A stretch of DNA of 64,000 bases. Source: Symbiodinium microadriaticum. Taxonomy: Eukaryota > Sar > Dinophyceae > Suessiales > Symbiodiniaceae. Below, in pieces: positions 35,796-47,070 of this stretch; the first letter of the stretch is position 1; the number at the start of each line of letters is the position of its first letter. A program made the translations under genes and the position numbers. Location: contig LSRX01000539.1 of assembly GCA_001939145.1 (NCBI GenBank), positions 387,052 through 451,051 of the forward strand, in the 5' to 3' direction. Under the pieces are notes generated by a model. It had not been told where the DNA came from and did no database searches. It was given only the letters and a program-made list of their open reading frames with translations.

Positions 35796-37504
35796 AGATT
35801 AAACATCCTGGAAATGATTTTCGAAAGCCCTAACCCTGAACCTCAAACGCTAACAAAGCAAAACTGACCACGACCTGTCAAGACGGGAAGCAACCCTAAG
35901 CTCCAAACCCAAACCCCAAGCCCCAAACCCTAAACCCTAAGCCCAAACCCGAAGCCCTAAATCCAAAACCCTAAAACCTTAAAAACCTTAAGCCGCTTAA
36001 GCCCTACATCCCAAACCCTAAACCCTAACAAACCCTAAGCCCAACCCTGAAGCCCCAACCCCTGCTGAAGCCCCAAAGCAGCCTGGGCCGTGTTAATGCT
36101 TCGGAGCCGAACCAGGCCCAACCTTTCTTGAAAGCTCGGTGGTGTTACTTGGTAGTGAAACAAGAACTGGCACACGAACACGAGTTTGGGGTTAGGGTAA
36201 ACCAGCATGACGGCGCTCGTACGAAGCTATCTTGTCTTCTTGACCGTCGAGCTTTCTGCGTGCCACAGTTTCACCTTCCTCGACCGATGCAAGCAAGCAG
36301 AAACCCTAAACCTACCACCCCGCTAAACCCTGCATCCTATACTTTAAATACAACTCGAAAGTCAGCTATGCAACGCCGCACAAGTCTCGCATGCGTCTCA
36401 CACTGCCCAGCGCTGCCCACTGCATCGAAGGATGCTTCGAAGCTGCACAGATGGATGGCGAGACATACTCCTGGAAATGTGATCATGAGGTGGTTGTATG
36501 ATCAGAGTCGGCTTTTGGCGGATAATTCAAAAGGAGGTCAAAGGAAGAGTGTCATGAATGATGCCGGCCCCTCTCTGAAGCAAGAGCTGCAAGGGAGCAA
36601 GGTGAATTATTGTGTCCAGCATAGATGTGGCTTGTAGAAAATGAAGCACAAAACGCCCTGCACGTGAAAAGGTGGAATTAGTACATAATGTAGACCCCGG
36701 GTTAATAAGCCCTGTCTTGGAAGGCATTAATATTAGGATCCTGTTATAAGAACTCTTCTTAACGGAGGGGGTGTATCAATCAAGGGTCCAAATTGCAAAC
36801 TAAACCATATCTCAAGCAGTGCCGCCTCTGCCAGAACCCCCCCACCCACCAGGATCCCGCCGTGTGCTTGTACTTACTTGCAACTGCAGGAGCAGGGGAT
36901 TGGACTTAGGAAGTCGGGTTATTCTCAAGCAAGTATAGATATCATTTCCTGATTCCAGCGGTCAGATTTGTGCCCTTTGTGCCTTCGCAGTTGAATGCAG
37001 TGTGTTCATACCCTAGTGTGATGAACCCAATTGAAAGAATTACCAGGGCCACTGCCAAGACCAGTGCTCCTTGTAATCATCGCAAATGGGGCGACGTACC
37101 TGGCCTTCCAGCCTCTTTTATTTTTGGGTAGGACGGTCCCTGTATACAGATTAGCCGCTGGTCCCGCTCGAATGCTGGACCACGAAGCTGTGGATGCCAC
37201 GAATACAGGCCCCAAGTAGTAGGATCCTGTTGGCTCTACAGGAGCGTAGAAAGGCAGTCACATAGGGGCCTTCAAGAAAAGGGTTGTTGTGGGTCTCCAT
37301 TCGGTTTTGGAGCCACCCTGTTGGACCCCCTAGAAAGATATCCTATACCCTAAACCCATGGAAGACATCAAAAGGCCTTTAAACAAAAAAACCTAAACCC
37401 TAAACCCATAAGCCGCCTCCATGATGCAGATGACAACGGCAGTGCAGGGCCTGCGCGCCTATCCCACAGCTCAGCCTCTGCATGACTTTGTGGCAACGAA
37501 GCGA

Positions 37505-40500
37505 AAACGGAAAATTGCACTTTACCTTTGAATTTCTAGTGGAGAAGTCTTACAACAGAACAGGAATCAAAGGAATAAACAAAATCGTGGTACATAACCA
37601 CTGTCCATAACTACTGTCCGACTGTTATATTATAAATATGCGAGGTATCTATATAACAAAAAAATGGGAAATCATTCAATTTATATTTATACATGAATTC
37701 AATTCCAGATTCTGGAATAGAATAGTGGGTTATATTTTCTTCTCGTCGAAAATGGGAAGATAATATCGGACCCGAAGATAGATCTATGGCTCTATAGATC
37801 AGCAATAAATAGGTTTTCTTGGAAATTATAGGATTCGGTTGGCATATGAATATTTGTCATAAAATTACAATTGATTTGATTGATTTTTTATTTTTTTTTT
37901 GATATATTGATGCTAGAATTATATGATTAATTTCTATAAGAATTCTTAGAGAAAAGATATTTTATAATAAAAAAAATAATCGTTACGAAATTTATCTATT
38001 TATTTTTTTATTTGATTCTTTAATTGGGTAGATTTGATTATTTATATTATGATTATAATATAATAATTTATTGGCTTTTGGATTATATTATGAGAATTTT
38101 TGATAGATACGAATTATTATATAAGAAAAAAGATTAATTATATGATTCCATGATAATTATTTATATAGAATCGTCTTCTATATGCGAATTTAAACCAATA
38201 TTCTGAATTTGAGATATTTAGTTATTGAATTCGATAGGTTCGTCGCTCTGAAGGTTGATATATTATTTTAAGATATATTTACGATTATGAATATAGTCGT
38301 AAATAATTATGAATTATATTTATATTTTGTTCTATATATTACGGCTTTGTAAGAAGAAAACTAAAAATTCTTTTTTGTAGAAGCTTCGGAATAATACGTA
38401 TTATTTTAGTATATTTCTGGGCGAGGGAGGCGAGAAATGATATTAATATATAATATTTGGAATTAATATAGTAAAAATAGATATCATGGGGCGCGTATAT
38501 ACGTGTGCTTGCTTGATTGATCTGGAGTATGATTTTATTTAAGTATTCTAAAGATATTCATGGTTTATTGGTGCGGAATTTGGGCGAAGTGCGAGCGTTT
38601 TTTTTACTCCTTGATGTGTCTGTCTTTCTTCTTGCCTTATTCTTTGCTGCTGCTCCCTACAAAGCAAGCTGATTCTTCCTCATAAAATATATTCAGATAA
38701 AGACCTTCTATTATTTATTAACCATTGAAAATAACGACCTTGTGCATTTACTTATCAGATGAATCTCTGTTATATAATATCACCAGATAAAGATCTCTTG
38801 CTCTTCTTAGCCAATAGAAAATCTCGTCCTCGTAAGTTCTTGTTAAATGAATCTCCTTCATTAAATATCTCCAGATAAGGAGCTCTTGTTCTTCGTAACC
38901 AATATTTATCAGGGGAACTTTCTTCATAAATATATTCGTCGTATTTAATTGAATATTTCGTCTTTCGTGCAAGTGCTTATCAAATGATTCTTCTTCATTA
39001 AATATCAAATCTTTCTAATAAAAATAAAAATATTCAATTTTCTTTGCTTTATATATATATATATATAGAACATTGCTTGTCAGCATACTTAAATCGAATA
39101 TTCTTCTGAGCAATCAAACGCGCATAATTTTACCACGCATACCGCTCAATAAACATCTTCTATTTATCATTCGTTTGAGGATTAAAGGTTTAAGGTTATT
39201 TCAATAATATATCGTGCTTCGGTAGCGTGCTACTTTATTCACTATATTGCTTCATATTTGATTTATTTCGATAGTATATTGCTTCATTTCAATTTCTATA
39301 GCGCGCGTACGTGTGGGCTCCCCGAAGCCTACCATAGCACGATTACATCAAATAGAATATTTAATAATCGCGCACTAGAAGCACAGGAACCATGGAGGAA
39401 CAGGCCAAGCAATGACTCCAACATCGTCGTCTGAAGAAGAATTTCCCGATCGATCATTCACTCTGACAATATGAATTATTTCATTTAAAAATTCGTATTT
39501 CTTTATTAAGCTATTTCATTATACGTGCTTCGATATTAATTCTATTACTTAATATTTATTATTTCGAATTAGCGATCAATTTTGCCGTAATATCTATTAT
39601 CTATAAATATCTTAGAAATAATAACTCGAAGCAGGATTCTACTTAAAGGACCAAACAATATTAATTAGATAATCAATAAATAAGAAAAATTTGATCGAAA
39701 TTTTCTATATCGATCGAAAGAACGAGCAAATTATTTCTTCGATTACAAGAATAATGGATCTATTTAATATTCTTCTAACTAATATCAGAAAATAAATTAG
39801 ATCGATTATAGAATAATAATTCATCTTAGTATTCTTCAATATTATCAGAGAATGAAGAAAATTCAAAAATTACGAATCAATTTAAAATCTTTTTAAATTA
39901 TTTCGATCTCAAATATAAAATCCATAATACCTCTCAAGAAATTTATCGACCTCATAACATATCGAAATAGACTCTACGATAAATAATCAATTATCTTAGC
40001 ACCGAGCCACCCGTCTCACGACTTTCGAAAAGGCGTACAAATTCCCCCAAATCCGCCAAGACGCGACGGGACGGCCAAATAAATACGAGATGTTATCCCT
40101 CATATAAGGGGCGTCATAGAAATCCGATATTTTATATTGGAATTCTAGGTCCCTCCATTCCTCAGCAGTAGGGGCTAGCAGGGGTTTAGGGTTCATCATG
40201 GTTTGGAGCTTGAGTGTCACAAGTTTAGTGTTTAAGCTTTAGGCTATTGAGTCTCAGGTCGGGAGCATTTTTGTGCTCAAGGTTTAGTTTTTCAGCCTCA
40301 TTAAACCTCTATTATCCGTGAATTTTCATAGAAAACCCACAGCAATCCACTTCAAGACGACACAAATCACAGAAAAGATCCCAGCCCTAATTTCATTTAA
40401 ATGGCTACGACTCAAGGCATCTTTAGAGAATGCAAACTAATAACGACAATTTTGTCCCAAATCATTAAGTCATTTAAAGCTTCAGCCCACTCGATCGCGT

Positions 40501-41335
40501 GCGATAAGCAGGCTCTATTACGACCTCAACGAATATTCTTAGAGACTCGTATCCTTAATTCTTATAAACTGCTTCTTAAAATACGAATATTTGGTGAACT
40601 TTATCTAGAGAGCGTGGCTTATTATCGGTATATCGAGATCACTCGAGCCGGGATTTAAAGTACATTTACTATTCGTAAGCCACACATAATTTCCGCTATG
40701 CCCCTTCAGACTAGTTCCACGACACGACAAAAGGCAGCAGTTGTCTTCAACTACCTTTCAACTACTTACTCGACTTTAAAAATCCGGATCATTTGGAAAT
40801 CAAACGTAATCAGAAATATACCCATCCTAGAGTAAATCTTTGAAGTCGCTTTTGTTTTTTCTCGTCACCTCCTTCCTCCCCAAAATCGCTTTCTTCGAGA
40901 TTTCACGGGCATCGGAAAGCCCCTCGCCCCTATCGCCAAGTCGCATTCCCAAAACTTCCGGCGGGCCCCGCGCCACTCCGTAACCCACCCCCCAAACCAC
41001 TTTGCCCGAAGGTCCGACAGGTGCGTGCACACGTTACGCCTTTCAGAACCGCTTTTAAACGAGAACCCTATTGAATTCAATCAATATCTCTAGAGGTCAA
41101 AATATAGAGATTATAGTTTAAGAATATACGTATGTATATCTAACAAAAAAGAATAAAAGAAAAATATATGAGTAGCTATTATCAAGAATCAAATCGTATA
41201 TATCTTTTGGTAATCTTCGTTATTCTTTCTAATCGAGAGCATCATTTTTTCAATCTCATATGTTAAATCTCAAATGTTAAATTCTTAATTATCGTTCAAT
41301 ATCGCTTCCGAATTTCTCCATCACCCCATACACTT
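37505..41335. other. AT-rich island of foreign composition
   Basis: About 3.8 kb that is strongly AT-rich, against GC-moderate flanks. It lacks the MITE families and nearly all telomere-like motifs; a short TTTAGGG piece at about 40,185 and a GC-richer patch near 40,900-41,050 interrupt it. No protein in it was recognised: the short frames at 38,748 (-), 39,996 (-) and 40,401 (+) have no family signature. It could be an old AT-decayed insert, transferred DNA, or a chimeric assembly join. Confidence 0.6.
38694..39006. repeat. Degenerate tandem repeat, ~88-90 bp unit
   Basis: CAGATAA(A/G)GA(C/T/G)CT starts units at 38,694, 38,784 and 38,872; units also share AACCAAT and TTCATTAAATAT. About 3.5 copies. 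Confidence 0.6.
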
Positions 41336-42039
41336 CAGACGAATCCGCATGTGCGGCCTGAGCCAAAGAGTCGCTGCGGCTGCCATTGCAGCTGATGCCT
41401 GCTTCATGTTCAGGGTTTAGGGCTTATTTAGGGTTTAGGGTTTAGGGTTTAGGGCTTAGGGTTTAGAGTCCAGGGGGAGAACTTGAGGAATTGCAGGACA
41501 GACTGAAGTATTTGCCCCCGACGATCGGTTAGAGACTTTGTTGCCATCCCTCAAAAGCTAGTCCCATGAATCACCAGTGGACCATCATCGTCACCTAAAC
41601 CCTAAACTGAAGAAGAAAGGCAGTGGAGCTAGAGTACATCGTGGGCTCAATATCCTGACACGGAGGACGGAACTGACACAACAATCCATACCAACGTCGA
41701 GTATCAGATCAATCAGAGCTACAACCTTGAAAGGAGTAGGTTCTGTAACTGTAGGGTCCAGGCAATTTCTGGTCTTTGGGAGCGTGGTCGGTGGGTGGCC
41801 CAACCTCTGGACACTTTAACTCCGATGTCTAAGCCGTACTAGGCACCACCCTCGCCATCACCACCATCCCAGAGCTACTGTCAAAAAGTAATCGCAATCT
41901 TCATCCTCCTCATAAAGTGCATGTCATTCAACATCCATATCATCACCATTGTCGTCATCATCTTCCGGTAAGCAATGCAACGACAAAAGGGGTGTCATCG
42001 CTTACGACCATGCGAGTCAGAAAGCCATCGCGATCATTG

Positions 42040-42115
42040 TCATGATGATGGTGATGCCGATGATGATGATGATGCCGGTGACGATGATGATGACGACGAT
42101 GATGATGATGATAAC

Positions 42116-42154
<39 letters not shown>

Positions 42155-42175
42155 CGATGCTGCTGATGATGATCT
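42040..42175. repeat. (GAT)n microsatellite
   Basis: Imperfect GAT/GAC triplets ending in about 12 perfect GATGAT units. Confidence 0.85.
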
Positions 42176-43187
42176 TGAAAGAGCGGATAGGGTTGCAATT
42201 CAGCACCCTGTCTTCCCACCCCAAACGCTCTCACAGCTTTATCGAGGCCAGGGTGGTGCCAGGAGAGGGATTGGGGTTTGTGCTGCAAAGGAAACTACCG
42301 TTGCTGGTAGTGCTGGTGGTGACGATGGTGGCTCGGTTTGGAAACTCTTGGTCAGTTGTAGTAAGGGCCCAGTTTCTGTTTGTAGTATGTGGCTTCTGGT
42401 TGTGGTAAGTTGTCGAGGGGGCTACTTCCGGAATCCCGAACCCTCAAACTCCAAACCCTGCACTGCTAGCCGAAATGCCAGCAGGGAAAACTGGAACCAT
42501 GGCCACGATGTGATCCTGAGCTCGGCAGAAGGATTGGGAGGTCACTTGAAGGTTCACAGGTAGTGGTAAGTAGGGTTTCTGTGGAGGCTTTACGCTGGTG
42601 CTGAACCAGTGTGCGCAAGGTTGATACAAAGGTTGCAAGGTTCAATTTCACCTGCTCTTTACCCTTCTCCGGACCTCTTGGGCCCCGGCCATAACCCCAA
42701 GTCCTAAACCCTAAACTTCCGAACCCAAAACAGTAAACCTCCTGGGGGGTCAAAGGGGAACATACCTAAACCCTAAACCTAGAAAAAGGGCCTAAACCTT
42801 GGTCAGTGGATCCCTAGTAAGCTAAGAGAAGGCCCTCTACCCACAACCGCAGCTTTGGGTCTAGGGTTTAGGGTTTAGGGGTTTAGGGTTTAGGGTTTTT
42901 AGGGGCCCCAGGTCTAGGGTGTACTGGGGATTGCTTACACCTAAGACAGCAAACCTACAGTCGAAGGGTTTGGTGTCAAGCACGAGGACCCTGAATTGGA
43001 AGGGGAACCCTGCCTAAGCACGCGGTTTGGGTCTGGGGAATACCGACGGCCTAGACCCTAAATTCGGGGGTGGGCCTAGGGAACCCATCTAGACCCGGCA
43101 GTTGAGCAAAGTTCGAAGGTTTGGTGTCAAGGGAAGCGTACGCAAACCAGGCATGGGGCGAAACCCGCATGTCGAGGATTTGGTGTG

Positions 43188-43274
43188 GGCAGTTCTCGAA
43201 AATAGGGTCCCTTTTAGGGTCCCTTTAATAAGGGTGCCGTACTCTATTGGGGATCCTAATTTAGAGAAGTACTC
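43188..43274. mobile_element. MITE-like inverted repeat, family M6 (diverged)
   Basis: AGTTCTCGAAAATAGGG ... AAGGGTGCCGTACTCTATTGG ... TTTAGAGAAGTACT. Confidence 0.55.
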
Positions 43275-44232
43275 CTCCAGAACTCGAGGTTTGGGGTCAT
43301 TTAGGGTTTAGGGATACTCCAAATACACTTCCAAATAAATTCCCTTTGGACCCAACTTGCCGAGTTGCTGTGCACAGCGTTTCATCAACTGAGGCACCTG
43401 GTCATCCACCAATAAGGACCCCAATACTAAACTCTAGGCTGTATAAACCGCCTTAAAGCCTTAGGAGGGTTATTCAGCTTAAGACAACAACGACGCCATT
43501 TCAGAAATCCACCGTCTCATCGGCACTCAGAGAACGTGAAAACGTGGGATCGTCGAAGTGAACCCCGGCCATGCAAATGGCGTGTAGAAACTATGTTGTT
43601 CCTGCTGCGCTGGGGATTTCAAGAAAGCAATAGGCGATCCTAGGTGCGACATGCAGGACTTCACAACCGCTGTTCCGAGTAACCCGAAGGCGAGAGATTC
43701 TACACCAAAGCTCACTACCTGCCTCGGCAAGACTTTCTAGGATGAGAACTCCTTCTTTAGGTGAAGCCTCCTGCACCCCAAAGCTTTTGTGTAGGAGCCT
43801 CAAGACACAGAGCCATTTTTTACAGCGCCTTGCGACAACTTAACTTCAGAGTTGTTCTTACACGATAAACATCTGGACTCAACACTCTTACCTCTTAACA
43901 CTTCAAAGCACCTTGCGAAAAAGCCATACCCTAAAGCCTAGTTAAAGACTAAATCCAGAGACTCTGGCATCTCTTGCTTGTTGTATCCACGGTTCGTACT
44001 TGCACCAAGAGAACCCTGACTAAATGCTGCTTGAGCACGGTGAAGACTGATCTGTAGAGCCCCTAAAAGCCGCTAATTCACACCCTAGAAATTTTAGAAC
44101 CCAGAACACATAAGTCACATCTCTGACTTTAGGCTACAGTCATAACAGCTTTCTTGAGCACGCGTAACATTGCAGTCTTCATCAAGGAGGCGGGGTTTTG
44201 CGTAGAAGTTCAAGGGTCTACAGTCCTCAACT

Positions 44233-44322
44233 GGGTAGTTCTCTATGCTCGGGTCGTCGTGTTATAAGGGTGCCGTACTATATTGGGGACCTAACAAGGG
44301 ACCCAAATTTAGAGAACTACCC
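44233..44322. mobile_element. MITE-like inverted repeat, family M6
   Basis: Arms GGGTAGTTCTCT and AGAGAACTACCC, with AAGGGTGCCGTACTATATTGG inside. Confidence 0.6.
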
Positions 44323-44681
44323 TTATGATGTTCCAATATATTCACAGGCTTCCCAAAGCCTCAGTTGAACTCTCGCCTCAGCAGTCTGGGAAGTACACGT
44401 AACTGCTGCAGCCACTGCCTGGGAGGCGCTTAGTAATCACGGGTTTGCGGTGCAGGATTCCGGTTGTGTTGTTGTTGTCGTCGTGGGCTGGTTACAGTAT
44501 TTTCCGTCTGGGTCGTGCTTCTTGTCGTTGCTGTTGGTGGTAGTGCCTTGTTGTTACTATTGCAGTTTCTGACGTGACTAGAATTCTTGTTGTTGTTGCT
44601 GCTGCTGATGATGATGCTGCTACTTCTGCTCTCCTGGCTGTCATTTCTTTACTCTTGCTGCTGAGACAGCAGCGGCAGCGG

Positions 44682-44683
44682 AC

Positions 44684-44769
<86 letters not shown>
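44682..44769. repeat. (CAG)n microsatellite running into a gap
   Basis: About 28 CAG units up to the first N; CAG/CGG triplets resume on the other side until about 44,982. Confidence 0.9.
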
Positions 44770-44931
44770 NNNNNNNNNNNNNNNNNNNNNNNNNNNNNNN
44801 NNNNNNNNNNNNNNNNNNNNNNNNNNNNNNNNNNNNNNNNNNNNNNNNNNNNNNNNNNNNNNNNNNNNNNNNNNNNNNNNNNNNNNNNNNNNNNNNNNNN
44901 NNNNNNNNNNNNNNNNNNNNNNNNNNNNNNN
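44770..44931. other. Assembly gap (162 N)
   Basis: Run of N within the CAG tract, so the true repeat length is unknown. Confidence 0.99.
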
Positions 44932-46246
44932 GGCAGCGGCAGCTGCAGCAGCAGCGGCAGCAGCAGCAGCCGCAGCGGCAGCACATCGCCTTCATCATCA
45001 CCATCTATGATTTGGGGATCGGCACCACCACCATCCTTGCTCGCATCCGTTACGTGACATCTTCGGAGCATTGTCATCATCATGTTCTTCTTCACCATCG
45101 ACAGCGTCCCAATGTGATCACGTTGTTCTGAACTGCTGGTCGAGTTGCTGCACACTCGGCTTGCACCGCATTCTTGGCAGATTGGGGCTGGCGGCGCCTC
45201 CAAGCGACGAAATCCTGGCAGAGGAGTCCCAAATTTTCGACCGTAAGCCGCGTCCGAACCTGAATCTCCGAAACCCTGTAAACCCTAAACTGCGGCGCTT
45301 GGGCTGACAGTGGCAGCACCCTCACACTTAGACGAGCAACTCTTATGGTGTGTTCCAACGTCTGTCTAAAGTTTGTACACCCGAAGTCGGCGAGTGCCTT
45401 CTTTGCACATCTGTGGAGAAAGAGTGTCTCAGGTGATGACTGTGAAGAAGAGATTGCCGATCGGCTTTATTCAACATGCGGCCAGTTGCACGAAATCCAA
45501 AGTCCCAAAAGCCTACACATGACATCCCTCAACTCAAAATTCGCAGCCTAAGCCCCCGACAGCCTAAGCTCGAAACCGCACCCTAGCCTAGGACGCCAAG
45601 CCCAGCGCCCTAAACCCGCGCAAAGCCGGCCATGTAAACCGGTTTAGGGCTTAGGGTTTGTCAACCCACTGCGGGAACGTGGACAGATTCTCGTGAATAG
45701 CTTACATGACCAGTTTCCTAGGAGAGCTCATTGTTACTCTTCAGAATTGATCATCGCCAGGATTGTGCTACCCCACAAAGCCAGGGGCCAGTGTGATGTT
45801 GATGAACCACGGAAGATGCCAGAAAATTCCACACCTCCAAGTCGGTGGGACTGCCCCCCTCCTGGCATGTACAGATGAGAGGAGTGTTTGGACGGTACAA
45901 TGCTTTAGCTTTGGGTAGCAGAAAGCTTGCAGGGCTGAGGGTTTTTGTTTTGGTTTGGTGCTCCAGGTTAAGGTTTGCACCACTGTAGGGTTAGAGTTTC
46001 AGGTATGTCCAGACCCACTACTAGCTCTTGCGTTTGCCCCGGTATATCTACTTTGTGAAACCTATATAACCCAGACTTAAGAGATCTCACACAATGCCCT
46101 TGCATCGTGTCTTGAAAGACCCTGCTGCTGTGATTTCCTTCGTGCAGATGCCAGATTTTTCTCAGACAAACTACAAGGGCGCCCTGCCGCAGAGCCCCGA
46201 AACCAAAAGCTTTGATGGAAGGCTCGCAGGTAGACAGGTTTCAAGA

Positions 46247-46388
46247 GCTGTCGAGTACAACCCAATCGCAAGATACTACAGATAGCGTTCTGGGGCATAT
46301 TATAGAATTATAATTGTATTCAGTTCATTTCTAGCTACTGAGACCAAAGCCCAAGAGCTGTCGAGCACACCCCAATCGCAAGATACTA
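46247..46388. repeat. Local direct duplication with M4-like insert
   Basis: GAGCTGTCGAG(T/C)ACA(A/C)CCCAATCGCAAGATACTA occurs at 46,247 and 46,350, about 103 bp apart; the intervening TATTATAGAATTATAATTG resembles the M4 interior. Confidence 0.6.
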
Positions 46389-46488
46389 TAGGGGCCTTGA
46401 TTGGAACAGGCTTCTGAGATATATTATAGAAATATAATTGTGTTAAGGAGCCCTCAGGAAAACTATTGCTGATTATTCCGACGCCTCT
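46389..46488. mobile_element. M4 element (diverged)
   Basis: Starts TAGGGGCCTTGATTGGAACAGG; right arm only weakly recognisable. Confidence 0.4.
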
Positions 46489-47006
46489 GTTGCTCTAAGA
46501 ACCGATCGTAAATCCTGGAAAAAAAGAGCTTTCGCGAAACCGCAAGTGACCACTCAAATGGTTTGGGGTTTGGTTGGTTTAGTGTATAACAGAAGGTTCT
46601 CTGACTTGAGGTGACACATTGAGGCGTTCAAGACCGAACAAACCCCGATTGTTTTTCAGGACTTCCAGAACATCCACAAGTGGAGCTCGACCCTAAATCC
46701 CTGAAAACGTATGTCCCATCTCCTACATCCTTGAAACCTGCTCTCCCAATCCATACTCCCGGAAGCAATTCGCATCGCGCAACTATATACATGAACCCTG
46801 AACCTTAAACCCCCCCAAACCCCTAGCATACACCCTGAAGCATCGAAACCAAAGCTAATCTCAGAAAACATGGCAAGATTGCAAGACCATCGAATCATGG
46901 TGAGCCTTGTGAAACCTAACAGAGGATTCGCGTAAGGCTTAGGGTTTAGGGTTTAGGTATTACAAGCCCAATAGAAACCGAACTTCATCAATGCTGCCTG
47001 GGGCAC

Positions 47007-47070
47007 TGTGAGAGCGAGTTGTCCACAAGCGCCAGAAATATCTTGGCCCATCTCCCGTCTTACTCGGGTC
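47007..47070 (-). CDS. rlmN: RlmN exon 7 (GACGQL exon)
   Basis: Reads TRVRREMGQDISGACGQLALT after CTGCGCAG; GT donor GTGCCC. Carries the methyl-carrier cysteine. Further C-terminal exons were not found. Confidence 0.8.

Larger units (their letters stand above)
35149..37504. other. Region downstream of HYDIN without recognised gene
   Basis: Holds telomere-like tracts (35,185-35,262 and 35,890-36,060), M5 and M4 elements and unique sequence. A 169-codon frame at 36,128 runs through CCCTAAA sequence and is not believed. Confidence 0.5.
41336..47006. other. Region between AT island and RlmN gene without recognised gene
   Basis: Telomere-like tracts (about 41,410-41,465 and 42,860-42,900), microsatellites, M6 elements and unique sequence. 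Long frames at 41,949 and 44,492-45,203 are products of GAT and CAG repeats. I see no supported exon. Confidence 0.45.

Noticed and set aside
36128-36637. 169-codon ORF
   Set aside because: Passes through CCCTAAACC sequence, lacks any family signature or homologous island, and has no codon character.
41949-42563. 204-codon ORF with poly-Asp
   Set aside because: Product of the GAT microsatellite.
44492-45203. ORFs encoding poly-Cys, poly-Gln or poly-Leu across the gap
   Set aside because: Triplet repeat plus N run read in different frames.
45345-45551. + strand GDDCEEEIADRLYSTCGQL as an RlmN C-terminus
   Set aside because: Wrong strand relative to the seven RlmN exons and spacing unlike the family; the real GACGQL exon is at 47,007-47,070.
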